A stretch of DNA of 64,000 nt from Chionoecetes opilio (GCA_016584305.1 JACEEZ010000391.1:403501-467500), one strand, 5' to 3'; positions 11,471 through 23,512 are shown, counted from the first letter of the stretch. Notes: generated by a model from the sequence alone, not told the origin. A program made the numbers and translations.

Positions 11471-14022
11471 TCAATCAATCATTGGGGGCATACGCCGGGG
11501 GGCGCGTCGCCTCGCCCACCCTACGACGCCACTCCCGGAGGTCACCACGCGCGAGTTCCCATGCAGGCTCCTTTCCCATACCAAGCAGCTCTCGACAAGA
11601 AACATCAACTTGCCCCAGCCACGAGCCTTGTGGGCGCCCCCTTGGCCTCCTCCACGCCGGATTGTCTCTTACAGATACAACCCGATGGGAAGGATCGGTT
11701 TCAGGGTAGCGTGCCACATGCCCATATAGCCGAAGTTGGCGCTGACGGACTAGGCAGGTAATAGGCCTCGATTCAGTCTCACGGTGCAATCGCTGATTTG
11801 ACACTTAATCATCCCAGCGATACCCCATGATTCTGCGAAGACACTTATTACCAAAGGCATTGATTCGTCTCTTCAAGTCACTATTTAGTGTCCATGTCTC
11901 ACAACCATAGAGTAAGACAGGGATCACAAGCGACTTGAAGATCCGGATCTTTGTCCTCCTGCACAGGTACCGACAACGCCAAATACTCCTGCTGAGCGAG
12001 TCCATGACACCGTGGGCTATGCCAATCCACCGTAAGACTTCTTGACGTGACCCGCCGTCATTATGGACTGCGCTACCAAGGTATGTAAAACTTTCCAAGA
12101 TCTCAATGTCCTCACCACACGCATGAACAGACTGTACTGCTTCATCTAGTAAGTCTCCAAATACCTGGACCTTGGTCTTGAGCCAGGAGACCTCAAGTCC
12201 CAAAGGCTTTGCCTCCTTGTGCAGCGCCTCGAGAGCCATCACCAGGACCTCCAGCGACTCAGCAAAGATTACTGAATCATCGGCAAAAACAAGATCAGTG
12301 ATCTTGGTGTTGCCGACGGATGCTCCACAATCACTTTGATCTACAACCTTGTCCAATACCCAGTCCATACAAGCGTTGAAAAGTGATGGGGCAAGGACGC
12401 ACCCTTGCCTCACTCCTGTATTCACAGGAAAGAAGCCGGATACACCTGCCCCACACTTCACAGCACTCTCAGTCCCAGAATACAGACCAGTTATCAAACC
12501 AATAGTCCTTGCAGGAATCCCTTGAAGTCGCAGAAGATCCCAGAGTGACTCACGATGCACTGAGTCAAACGCCTTCTTGAGATCAACATAGGCTGCAAGC
12601 ATCCCCTGTCGAAACTCATGTCGGCGTTCCACCAGGACACGAAGCGCTAGGATACGGTCCGTTGTTGACTTACCAGGCGTGAACCCAGACCGCTGAGGTC
12701 TCTGATGCTTCACCAGATGACTGCGAATTCGTGTCAGCAATAGATGGGCAAGCACCTTGCCTGGTACGCTGAGCAGTGTAATACCACGGTAATTGTTGCA
12801 GTCCTGATGGTCCCCTTTCCCTTTCCAGATAGGGACGACCAGCCCCCTTTTCCAGCCAGGAGGAATGGTACCTGATTGCCACACGGCAGTCAGGACAGCA
12901 TGCAACCCGCGGATGATGGCCTCACCCCCAGCTTTGAGGAGCTCCGCACTGATATTACAAACACCAGCTGCCTTTCCACCCTTCAACTTTGCTACAGCCT
13001 CTCTGACTTTGTCAAGAGAGGGTGCGGTTTCGTCAATGGGAGGATCGGCATCCACTGCCTGTAACCCAGTGGTGTGAAGCTGCTCAGTTGGAGGGTCCAC
13101 CATGAACAACTGCCCAAAGTACTCAGCCCAACGAGCCATCTGCCCATCCATGTCCGACACGAGGCGCCCATCTGCTGTTCGAATAGCACTCGCCCGAGAA
13201 GGAGACTTGGAACGGAGCTTCTTCAGGGCTCGGTAGGCGGGTCGGAGGTCATTAGCGTTCAAATGACCCTCGACATCCTCAGCGAGACTCCTGACATACC
13301 TCTCCTTGTCTCTCCTCAGGAGGGTTCTAGTCCGGCGTGACAGAGCCCTGTGCTGGTCCCGGTTCCCAGCCAGCCTGGCAGCGCGACTCTCCTCTATTTT
13401 CTCCAGCGTCTCCGTCGAGACAAAACCACGCCTTGACCTCGGGCGCTCCCCAATACACTCCTTGGCAGCCTGTAGAGTTTCACGTTTGAAGGTATCCCAC
13501 AGTTCTACAGGATCCCCGAGAGCACCGAGCACATCAAACCGATTTGAGACTGCCACCGCATACTCATGAGCACATGTCAAGTCCTTCAGTTTCTCAAGAT
13601 GAAACACAGTATGGTTACCTCTTGAGATTCTTCTGGACTTGACATGAAGCTTAAGTGTAGCAACAACAAGTCTGTGATCTGTTCCAAAGAACTCAGCACT
13701 CCGGTAAACCCTGCAGTTCTGGAGGATCCTCCAACGAGTACTAACGAGGATGTGGTCGATCTCCTTAGCTACCCCTCCGTCATTACTATACCATGTCCAG
13801 CGGTGCAGCTCTGGTCTCTGATACCAAGAACCTGCAATTCTCAACCTTCTGGACCTTGCAAAGTTCAGAAGCAGAGAACTGTTGGTGTTTCTGGTATCGG
13901 AGCCATGGGGACCAACACACAACTCGTAGCCATCTCTCACAGTGCCAGTAGTAGTAGCATTGAAGTCGCCCAAGACAATGAGTGTGTCCCGAGGAGGACA
14001 CTGGTCCTCCTCGTAAACATAT
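11471..14022 (-). mobile_element. RTE-like LINE copy R2, 5'-truncated, open reading frame intact
   Basis: The longest LINE copy, bounded by an 11-bp target-site duplication. On the minus strand one uninterrupted frame covers about 740 codons. It starts with the C-terminal part of an apurinic-type endonuclease (VLGDFNA near 13970, then EIDHILV and TDHRLVVA near 13690). A linker leads to reverse transcriptase with GKAAGVCNISAELL, NYRGITLLSV, AYVDLKKAFDSVHRESLW, GVRQGCVLAPSLFNACM and the FADD active site near 12280. It ends with LYGCETWTLNSDLKRR and the RQRQLRLYGHVARYPETDP tail. The 3' terminus is a short TGATTGAT tail typical of RTE-clade LINEs. The 5' portion of the endonuclease is missing. 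It sits antisense in the last SHMT intron. An intact frame and exact target-site duplication suggest recent insertion. Confidence 0.92.
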
Positions 14023-14033
14023 GAAACAACATA

Positions 14034-14256
14034 GAGGTTGTGTAAACTATTTAAATTTTTCTTTACATGTTTTTTGTGTGCATGCATCCTAAAGAATACA
14101 GATTGTATGCCTTATGCTAAATGTAAAGTTCTCTATAAATTGAGGGTCATTGTTCATGAATAGAGGTACATTTGATGGTAGCATCTTTCAAATAATTAAC
14201 TCTGCACATGAATTGATATTTGCACTTATACTAATGTCCGACTAATTATTTGACAG
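14034..14256. other. SHMT: End of last SHMT intron
   Basis: Host intron sequence from the right copy of the LINE target duplication to the ttatttgacag acceptor. Confidence 0.7.
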
Positions 14257-14495
14257 GAACTCCAGCCCTTACATCTCGCAACCTGAAGAATGAAGAATTT
14301 GAGTATGTGGTTGAACTACTTGATGAAGCTTGCTCTATTGCTTTGGAAGTCAAAGAAAAATCTGGAAAGAAACTTGCAGACTTCAAAGTAACAGCGGAAA
14401 ACGATGCAGACATTAAGTGTAAAATTGAAACACTGCAGGCAAAAGTGAATAAGTTCTCTCTAGATTTTCCCATGCCTGGTTTTGAAGATCACTAA
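14257..14495 (+). CDS. SHMT: Serine hydroxymethyltransferase, last exon
   Basis: The acceptor is ttatttgacag. After the split glycine codon it encodes TPALTSRNLKNEEFEYVVEL and onward to FSLDFPMPGFEDH, then TAA at 14493-14495. TPALTSR completes the family motif RLGTPA.T.R. The ending F(P)xPGFxDH resembles animal SHMT C-termini (FPLPGLPDF or PGFPEH-type). It continues the phase-1 reading frame of the exon at 4251. A polyadenylation signal follows seven bases after the stop. The intron before this exon holds more than 8 kb of transposons, yet the splice signals and frame are intact, so the gene is probably functional. Confidence 0.95.
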
Positions 14496-14501
14496 GTTCC
14501 C

Positions 14502-14507
14502 AATAAA
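14502..14507 (+). terminator. SHMT: SHMT polyadenylation signal
   Basis: AATAAA begins seven bases after the stop codon. This implies a 3' UTR of only a few tens of bases if it is used. Confidence 0.65.
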
Positions 14508-14644
14508 TGTTCAAAATCAATGTGGTGCATGCATATCGACAAGTGTATGTTTACAATAGTTTATTGTGACTAGGAATGTTTTGTTTTATGTAATTTCCTG
14601 TAATCTTTGAACACTGATGCAACCACCCAGTAATTTGGGGAATA

Positions 14645-17600
14645 TAAGAAGAACATAAGACCATAAGAAAATAAGGAAGCTACAAGAGGCCGCGAGGCCT
14701 ACACGTGGTAGTTCCTGTCACCTAACATTACCTACATCCACCTTTTATCCCCATCCATGAACCTATCCAGCCCCTCTTTAAAGCTCCCTAATGACTCCGC
14801 ACTAACTACCTGTCTACTGAGACCATTCCATTCATTCACCCTATTTGTGAACCAGTGTTTCCCTATTTCCTTTCTAAATCTACGCTTTTCCAGCTTGAAT
14901 CCGTTACTTCTTGTTCTACCCTGGTTAAAAGCCGTAAGTACTTTTCCTACCTCCTTTATCCATTTAAAAACTTCTATCAGATCGCCCCTTACTCTGCATT
15001 TCTCGAGTGAGTGTAATTTTAATATCTTCAATTTCTTCTCATAACTAAAGTTACGCATCCCTTGTATCATTTTGGTCATCCTTCTCTGCACTGTTTCTAA
15101 CAAGGATATCCATCCTGTAGTATGGAGACCAAAACTGAACCGCATAGTCTAGGTGAGGCCTGACTAGAGCCAGATAAAACTTTAGAATAACTTCCGCACT
15201 TCTACTTTTAACACTTCTGGTAATGAATCCTAACACTATTAGCTCTATTTCTGGCCTCAATACATTGTTTCCTAGGTCGGTCAGTTTCCAGATTTGAGGG
15301 CTCACCCTCACTCCAAGATCTTTTTCACCTTCTGATCTTTTCAGCGATACATTGCTTATGGTGTATCTATTACCAGGGTTTTTTCTACCAACATTCATAA
15401 CGCTGCACTTATCAATATTAAATTCCATCTGCCATCTGACTGCCCACTCGTTAAGTTTATCTAAGTCTCCCTGCAATATGTTTACATCAGACTGTGATCC
15501 AATAATCCTACCTACCTTAGTATCATCAGCAAACTTGCTGATATCACTGCTAATCCCACTATCCAAGTCGTTGATGTAAATAAAAAAATAGTAATGGACC
15601 CAAAACAGACCCTTGTGGAACTCCACTTGTCACCAGTCCCCATTCAGATTTAGAACCATTAATTGTTACCCTTTGTTGCCTATTAGCCAAGCTCTGATCT
15701 AATGAAGAACCTTCCCATCTATTCCATGAGCCTTAACCTTATTTAAGAGTCACTCGTGAGGTACTTTGTCAAATGCCTTACTAAAGTCCAGATATATTAT
15801 ATCATAATCCTTATCATTATCTGCCGTCTCATAAACTTTCCTATAAAAACTCAATAAATTGGTGAGACATGACCTACCCTTGTTGAATCCATGTTGTGTG
15901 AATTGATCAAACTATGTTTATCTAAGTGCTCTCTAATGTTTTTTGCAATAATAGATTCCAATAATTTACCCACCACTGACGTTAGACTTACAGGTTGATA
16001 ATTTGACTTTAGTCCTCAGTCTCCCTTCTTAAATATGGGAACAACATTTCCTTTCCTCCACAATAATGGCACATCGCCTATCTCAACCGATTTCCTAAAA
16101 ATGTGCACTAATGACTCATTAACAACCTCCTTGCATTCCTTTAACCCTTTCACGCACGGTGACGCGATCGCGTCAAAAACGGGCCCGTCTGCAATCTGAG
16201 CTTTTGACGCGAATTGCGTCAAAAAGTTAAAAATTTGCTAAAAATAAAGTATTTATCAGAATTGCGTCAAAAATTTCTGCGTCAAAGATCCAACCTAGAC
16301 CTATAAAATAAACTAATTGTCAACTCGTGTGAGTGGATGTGAAATGATAAGGGTTTGTGTGTCAGTTTCCACTCAGCAGGCAGCCTGTGTGCGCGGATTG
16401 TCGTCCCTTTAAAACGTGTCCCGAGCTGGCCATAATGGCCATATGAAAATTATAATGGTAGCGTTGGAATCCTCATAAAAAGCCGCTTTTATTGGCATAT
16501 AAACCATAAAAAGTTGACTCAGGAAGTTTCGAGCTACGAAGTGGTGAACGTAAGTATTTCTTATTTCTCTTTACTCAATATTTTTTCTGAGTCGGTAAAT
16601 TCCGCTATTTATTTGCATTTCTTGTTATTTTTTTCTTTCATAAGGCAGAATAATCTCTTGCAAAACCAATGATATATAATAATGCCAGGAAAAAAGAATA
16701 CACGTTGGTGAAATTGATAAAAAAATAATTCGCTGCACAGTCTGGCCATTTCGCGGGGCCCCTTAGGGAGCATAAGACGGATGTTGCAGTGGACGGAAAA
16801 ACTTATTAAACTTTTCGTGCGTGAAAGGGTTAATACCCTGGGATACACTTCATCTGGTCCTGGCGATTTAAAATTCTTCATTTTATCTATACCCTCTTCC
16901 ACCATTTCCCTAGTTATCACAATATCTTGAGTTTCTCCTCATCGCTTCCTTTAAACATCTGTTCACTATCAGGTATCGTCTGTGTATCCTCCGTAAAAAC
17001 ACTTAAGAAATAATAATTTAAGACTTACACATATCCTCATCCGTATTTAAGACCTCACCCTGTCCTGACCTTAACGGCCCAACTAATTCCCTTGTCTTGG
17101 TTTTATATACCTGATAGAACCCCTTTGGGTCACTTTTCGCCTGTCCTGCTACTTTAATCTCATAATTGTTCTTAGCAACTCGAGTTAATTTCTTCACTGT
17201 CCTTGCCATCACGTTATATTGTTCTTTGCTTACCAATCCTGCCTTGAACCTTAAAAATAAATGTTTCTTTTACATTGGTTTTAAATTAGTGGTCATCCAT
17301 TTTGGATCACTCTTTCTGGACCTTATTTCCCTATAAGGAATATTTCTTTTCTGTCTGTCAATTATATTCCTTACAAATAAGGTATAATCCTCCTCAGTCC
17401 CGACCTCACTTCCATGTCTAACCACTCTAATTACCTCCTCAGCCCCGACCTCACTTCCATGTCTAACCACTCTAATTACCTCCAGGTGCCTTCCTAATTC
17501 TTCATAATTGGCCTTTCCAGCTGTCATCGCCCTGTCCTTACCCTGGGAAAATTTCTTCCCCTCCATCCCACACCTCTTATTAATAACCTCCAGGTGTCTT

Positions 17601-18700
17601 CTTAATCCTGCATAATTGGCCTTTCTGAAATTAGGTATTCTATGTTTATTGCCACTTAATTTTCCAACTTCCCATTTTAAGCTAAATCTGATCTCATAAT
17701 GGTCGCTATTATCTAACTTTCCACCGACCTCCACATCTGTAACTAAATCGTCTCTTATTTGTCAGCAATAGATCTAGAATATTATCTCCTCTAGTAGGCT
17801 CCTTGATTGCTTGACTTAGGAAGTTATCTTGGATTATATTTAACAATTCATCTGCGTCGCTGTCACCTATGATTAAATCCTAGTCTATATTCCTAAGATT
17901 AAAATCTCCCACCACACATAGTCAATTATATCTGCAGGCCTTGTTTATTTCTTCCCATATAGGAGCTGAATCCTCTTTACATAAGTTTGGAGGCCTATAC
18001 ACTACACCCAAAACCATTTTTTCAGTTCCCTCCGTAACCTCTACCCATATAGACTATGCTGTCATCTGTTTTTATAACATTATTAACACAACACTGCAAT
18101 GTATCTCTTGCATAAAGCGCAACTCCTCCACCTCGCCTGCCAACTCTGTCCTTGTGAAATAACTTATACCCAGCTATCTCGACTTCCGGATCAAATACCT
18201 TTCCTGACATATCCAACCATGTTTCTGTTAATGCTATTATATCAAAATCCTCTACACTATTTACTCCTCTCAGGAAATCTATCTTGTTTAAAATACAGTG
18301 TACTCCTACAGTTTGTATAGTAGACCTTCAAGCAACTCCTCTTATTTATGTCCATTTTCCCTATCTTTAACTAAACCCCTCCTCTCTCTCTTCTTACGAA
18401 TCACTTTAGTTCCCTGCCTTCTGAAACTCCTCCTAGTGTCGCAAGTTTCCCTTACCCCGACCCCAGTGTCTACTCCCCGGTTCTCTATCTTAAAAAAGCC
18501 TGCAGTGCACCTACCTCCCTTTCAAGGGATTCAGACAAGATCTGAACTCCATTCCTCGAAAAGTGCACCCCGTCCCTGCGGTAGAGGTGGTTATGCCCGA
18601 AAAAGAGGTCCCAGCTGTATACATGAAGATGTCTTGAAGACAGGTTGCAAGGTAGATGGAAATAGTGCCAAATGTCTTTTTGTTCTACCATTCCTGTTTT
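14645..18700 (-). mobile_element. CR1/L2-like LINE, near full length but broken
   Basis: Minus strand, 5' end at the high coordinate. In order: the end of ORF1, with DGVHFSRNGVQILSESL (18485-18620), like the C-terminal D..H motif of the esterase domain in CR1 ORF1; endonuclease pieces (GRRGGGVALYARDTLQC near 18100 and DNSDHYEIRF near 17690); the RT N-terminal region (FKSPGPDEVYPRVL and PLLWRKGNVVPIFKKGD); the FADD box (KFADDTKVG near 15520); then EKDLGVRVSP, RPHLDYAVQFWSPY and a C-terminal block ending RFMDGDKRWM. The 3' tail has CTTATTTTCTTATGGTCTTA repeats typical of CR1/L2. Many frameshifts and stops are present, and a TTAA element splits the RT at 16141-16833. Confidence 0.88.
16141..16833. 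mobile_element. TTAA element, family P, copy 1
   Basis: It is bounded by TTAA on both sides. The inverted ends are CCCTTTCACGCACG and CGTGCGTGAAAGGG. Removing it rejoins the CR1 frame (EVYPRV to LKECKEVVN). Subterminal palindromes such as GACGCGATCGCGTC occur at the left. There is no transposase. TTAA targets and such ends fit a piggyBac-type MITE (inference). A second copy lies at 42650-43413 in the opposite orientation. Confidence 0.88.
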
Positions 18701-19686
18701 GGAAGTTGTCTGTCGTATGATGTCATATGAAATATTAATATCGCCAATGCATAAAGTTGATAGAGGAATGAGGTGGAGATGGGATCATTACTGAACAACA
18801 GAGAAAGAGAAATTAATTGAACAGAACTCTGGATTACTACTTTTTTGTTGTCTTACAAACAAACTTAAGGAGGAGTGATTTGAAAATTCACAGCTGAATT
18901 TTCAGAGGTATCAATGTAGCAATAAAGAAAGAAAAACTCAGTAAAACAACAGTTATTGTTTATCTGATAACATTGTAGAGATAGATATTCATACATTATA
19001 CAGATATGGATTTATAAATTGGTACTACTTTACGTTAGAAACATATGAAAGAAAGCAGCAAACATTAGATTCAGGCTTTTAATGAACTCAAGCTTTTGAA
19101 ACACCCTAAGATACTCTGATGTTATTTTCCAGTAATTTTTCTGTAGCTATTGTATATCACAAGAAAAAAAAATATGCTGTATTGAAATCATCTACTATTA
19201 TATAGGATTAAGGCGTGAATACTGCTCATTCAAGCTACCCAGATATGTGAATAGAAATGAACTGGTTTGCCATTTCACCAACATCAGATACTGAATGCTG
19301 GAGCAATTTCATAGTTTGATTTTCATTTGTATTCCACAGGCTTTTAAAGTTTGTGGAATTCCAAAATGTAGAAAACAGGTGTGAAAATAAGTGCCTGTAT
19401 AATTAACAGTGAAATTAAGAGATGGTTAGGAATAATTTTTCAGACAGTGGTAGATTGATGGGTTAAAGTGACATAATTATAGTTTGTCACAAATCGCTTC
19501 AAAATCCGGCTATAAGAAAAAGAATCACAGAATGTCTAATTTCACCTTTGAAACTCAAATTTTAACAAAGTTTATAATGCATTATTGTTTCTGATCCTTA
19601 TTATGTAATATAAGTGGATTTTTTTACCTTCATATTCTAGAATACGTGAAATTAAGAAAAACTAAAAAAGATATACCGTGAAAAAA
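18701..19686. other. AT-rich intergenic sequence
   Basis: No exon, repeat end or RNA recognised. Confidence 0.4.
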
Positions 19687-20863
19687 GCACTTCGTATCCT
19701 GGTGGAAAGCTGACATAAGTTTTGACAGGGGATGCTTGCAGCCTATGTTGATCTCAAGAAGGCGTTTGACTCAGTGCATCATGAGTTGCTCTGGGATTTT
19801 CTTCAACTTCGCGGAATTCCTGCAAGGACTATTGGTTTGATGACTGGTCTGTACTCTGGGACTGAGAGTGCTGTGAAATGTGGGGGACTGTATCCAGCTT
19901 TCCTGTGAATACAGGAGTGAGGCAAAGGTGCGTCCTTGTCCCATCACTTTTTAACACTTGTATGGACTGGGTATTGGGCAAGGTTGTAGATCAAAGTGAT
20001 TGTGGAGCATCCCTCGGCAACACCAAGATCAATGATCTTGTTATTGCCGATGATGCAGTAATCTTTGCTGAGTCGCTGGAGGTCCTGGTGATGGTTCTCG
20101 AGGTGCTGCATGAGGAGGCAAAGCCTTTGGGACTTGAGGTCTCCTGGCTCAAGACCAAGGTCCAGGTGTTTGGAGGCTTACTAGATGAAACATTAGTCTG
20201 TTCATGTGTGCGGCGAGGACATTGAGATCTTGGAAAGTTTTACATACCTTGGTAGTGCAGTTCATAATGACGGCGGGTATGTCAAGAAGTCTTACGGCGG
20301 ATTGGCATAGCCCACAGTGTTATGGACTCGCTCAGCAGGAGTATTTGGCACTGTCGGTACCTGTGCAGGAGGACAAAGATACGGATCTTCAAGTCACTTG
20401 TGATCCCTGTCTTACTTTGTGGTTGTGAGACATGGACACTAAATAGCAACTTGAAGAGGCAAATCGATGCCTTTGGTAATAAGTGTCTTCGAAGAATCAT
20501 GGGGTATTGCTGGGATGACTACGTGTCAAATTAGCGATTGCAAAGTAAGACTGAAGCGAGGCCTATTACCTGCATAGTCCGTCAGCACCAACTTTGGCTT
20601 TATGGGGATGTGGCACGCTACCCTGAAACCGATCCTTCCCATCGGGTTGTATCTATAAGAGACAATCCGGCGTGGAGGAGGCGAAGGGGACACCAGCACC
20701 CACAAGGCTCATGGCTGGAGGAAGTTTATGTTTCCTGTCGAGAGTTGCTTGGTATGGGAAAGGAGCCTGCATGGGGACTCACTCGTGGTAATTCCCGGTA
20801 GTGGCATCGTAGGGTGGGCGAGGCGACGCCCGGGGTATGCCCTCAATGATTGACGATTGATTG
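19687..20863 (+). mobile_element. RTE-like LINE copy R3, 5'-truncated, broken
   Basis: Starts within the RT at a sequence matching cttcgtgtcctggtggaacg of copy R2. It then has AYVDLKKAFDSVH, GVRQRCVLVPSLFNTCM and a mutated active-site box in which FADD has become IADD near 20045. The C-terminal RRTKIRIFKSLVIPVLLCGC region follows, with a tail of tgattgacgattgattg. Several frameshifts and an in-frame stop make it inactive. Confidence 0.88.
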
Positions 20864-21871
20864 TAAAAAGATCGCCCGACATTGGAAGCAATTTGTGGCC
20901 TTTTTCTTTATGATTTTGTCATTCAAACCATTAGACTATTATGTTTCTTCAATAATAAAGCAATAATAAGTCTTTATATTGATGAAAAATAGGAAGAATA
21001 GGGCTAAACAATGCTGAGGAGGAAAGCGCCATTCCAGGTGAGCACTCAAGTGTGAAAGGCTGCCGGACAGGTGTTCTATTAAAAAAGGGGCCAATACTAG
21101 ATTTTAATCATATCCTTTTTCATTGGCTGGCTGCATGCACCAGGTGTAGGTTGGCACGAGTTCATATTTAGCTTTTTGATGGATGAAGGCTTCCCAGCAA
21201 TCAGCCGACTACCGGCACAGTTGTGCGTAATAATTCCTTTCTACAGATTATTGCTAGTGCCGAAAGTCAGAAACAGACTTCACAGAGTGAAAGAATACTC
21301 TCTGAGGGTGCGGCAGATGTAGAGAAACATGTTTGAGCTGGCGTGTCGCTTTCTGCCTTTTGACACGCTACGCGTCCTATGTTAGTTGTGTGTCCAGCAC
21401 TGCATCCAGATAACATATGGAAAGGTTAATGTATAGTTTCCTAAGCATGTGTATAAAGTTGAAGGATAGAATAACTAAATATTGAGAAAAAGTAATATAA
21501 TTCAATGATATTGATTAAAAGTATTACAAACAAAGAAGACATGGAGAATAAGGGTGTTTAGGTAAAATATTCAAAAATATTGTTTTAGAGTATTAATGAA
21601 AGAATTGATTTTCTACGAATGGATTGGAAATTACTTGTGATGAAAGTAACTTACGGTAAAAACTTGTGCAAAGCATTTGTCAAATTTTTGGAATACATGA
21701 TATAAGATGATTGACTGTCAAGAGGGAATTAAAAAAGAAAAGTAATAGATTTTCAAGAAAGGTCACAAAGATTTGAGCGGAAATGGGGAACTGAATGCAA
21801 TATTGTAGATATGTTGTGAAACAGGGTTGTGATATTATGGTCGTTTATTTGTTTGATTTGCATTTATATAA
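20864..21871. other. Intergenic sequence, nothing recognised
   Basis: Unique-looking, moderately AT-rich sequence. No open frame of protein-like composition. Confidence 0.4.
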
Positions 21872-22010
21872 GTGTCCCGTTGGTATATAGTGGTTAACAC
21901 GTTTGACTCACAACTGAAAGGTCTGAAATGACAAGGTTTTGATTCCTCATTTGGGCGGAGACAACTTGGGTTTGTCTCCTTACACGATATAGCCCTTTTC
22001 ACCTAGCAGA
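21872..22010 (+). repeat. tRNA-like SINE, family B, copy 2
   Basis: Head cccgttggtatatagtggtt (A-box-like), B-box-like ggttttgattcc, then gacaacttgggtttgtctcc. It aligns with 2850-2972. Confidence 0.6.
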
Positions 22011-22400
22011 AATTAGCAAAAGTGGGCATCGCAATTTTTTTTCCAATTCCGCTATCGCAGTTCCGCAATTCCGACCTGCACCAGTCCGCAATCGCAATTC
22101 TGCAATTTTTTTCAGATAGGCCTTTTCGCAATCGCAATTCCGCAAACTAATTTCGACACCTAGTACAATTAAAACAAAACGACTACAATTAAAACAAAAA
22201 ATGTCTCTAGACTCTTAAACATCTCTACTCTTAAACACCTGCAATAAAAAAAAAGATGTCTAGACTTTATTAGTGTTTAATACTTCTGTATTCCTATTCT
22301 GTTTCTGTCTATACTTGTTACGTGTTCTTAACAGTTAAGTTGTCTCTTTTAGTGTTTTTCTTTACTTTTACACTTCACAGTCTACTAGCTAGTAATAAGT

Positions 22401-22757
22401 ATCCTCCTCCTCCTCCTCCTCCTCCTCCTCCTCCTCCTCTCCTCCTCCTCCTCCCTCCTCCTCCTCCTCCTCCTCTCCTCCTCCTCCTCCTCCTCCTCCT
22501 CCTCCTCCTCCTCCTCCTCCTCCTCCTCCTCCTCCTCCTCCTCCTCCTCCTCCTCCTCCTCCTCCTCCTCCTCCTCCTCCTCCTCCTCCTCCTCCTCCTC
22601 CTCCTCCTCCTCCTCCTCCTCCTCCTCCTCCTCCTCCTCCTCCTCCTCCTCCTCCTCCTCCTCCTCCTCCTCCTCCTCCTCCTCCTCCTCCTCCTCCTCC
22701 TCCTCCTCCTCCTCCTCCTCCTCCTCCTCCTCCTCCTCCTCCTCCTCCTCCTCCTCC
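22401..22757. repeat. Long (CTC/GAG)n microsatellite
   Basis: Nearly pure CTC triplets for about 357 bp, with five or so small interruptions in the first 80 bp and none afterwards. It reads as poly-Leu on the plus strand and poly-Glu on the minus strand in the hAT frame. Length is likely polymorphic. Confidence 0.97.
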
Positions 22758-22960
22758 AGCATGTGGAGGTTGCCCTTCAAGAACACAAGCTTCTCAAAGT
22801 TGTTGGCTGTCAGCGCTGACCTCTTCAGCCTCAGGATGTCAGACCCCATGCTGAACAGCCTCTCCACAGCCGCGGAGGAGGGCACAGGGGTGTTGTATTT
22901 GATGAACAGGTCCACCCAGGCAGACCTGGCAGTGTCGTCTCCACCATATTTGGCGGGAAC
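22752..22960 (-). pseudogene. hAT transposase C-terminal dimerisation (hATC) fragment
   Basis: The minus strand reads WVDLFIKYNTPVPSSAAVER, then LFSMGSDILRLKRSALTANN, then FEKLVFLKGN. This is the diagnostic hATC pattern: small-residue P.SS/A.VER.FS, then R..L...N...L.FLK.N. The frame runs directly into the GAG tract as poly-Glu. No RNase-H-like catalytic part or BED finger is found nearby, so this is a C-terminal remnant. The domain makes hAT transposase multimers. Confidence 0.9.
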
Positions 22961-23209
22961 TTATATTCACGCGGGCACTTTGAAGATGGTGACCGTCACA
23001 ATTATTGCAATTGCGTTTCAAAATTTTGGCGGTCTGCAACCCGCAATTCCGCAATTTTTTCAGGCATTTGCAATTGCGCAATTCCGCAACCGAATTACCC
23101 ATTCCGCAAGTTGCGAATTGCGGACTAAAATTGTGGAATGCCCACCTCTGGAAAACAGTTACACAAAGTAAGCAGAGAAGTTTTGACTTATATCTCAGTA
23201 GGTGCTGAA

Positions 23210-23500
23210 GTGGCAATCCTTCACTCCTGTGTGTGTGTGTTATTCACCCATGGTCTTGTCCACGCAAGTCGGACTCGCGATCACCAGTTTCACCCTCCCG
23301 GAACGAGCTTTGAGCTCATTATTACCGATCTTTGGGTAATGCTGGGATCTCACACACCACACACCCCACATTCCCTTGCTCAAAGGGGATAGTAACCGCC
23401 CGAATTTGTCAGTGAAAATTCCCCGGGAGCAGTGAGGATTCAAACCAGCTAACCACAGAATGGCAGGCCAACACTATCCACTTGACCATCGTGGCGGTGT
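23210..23500 (-). repeat. tRNA-like SINE, family E
   Basis: On the minus strand it begins CCGCCACGATGGTCAAGTGG (A-box-like) and has the B box GGTTTGAATCC. The body is rich in GGTGTGTGAGATCCC. Only one copy is in the window, so the family status is inferred from the pol III boxes. Confidence 0.6.
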
Positions 23501-23512
23501 ATGTGTGTATTC

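Larger units (their letters stand above)
22017..23150 (-). mobile_element. hAT element remnant with microsatellite core
   Basis: The ends are imperfect inverted repeats: CAAAAGTGGGCATCGCAATT on the left and the complement of CAGAGGTGGGCATTCCACAA on the right. Flanks GAAATTAG and GAAAACAG could be a decayed 8-bp duplication. Both subterminal regions are dense in GCAATTCCGC/GCAATTGCG motifs, as expected for transposase-binding repeats. The middle holds a hAT dimerisation-domain fragment and a 357-bp CTC tract. Confidence 0.8.

Noticed and set aside
22322..22915. Long open frames reading poly-Leu (plus) and poly-Glu (minus)
   Set aside because: They are translations of a CTC/GAG microsatellite. 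Only the short hATC stretch beside it has real protein similarity.
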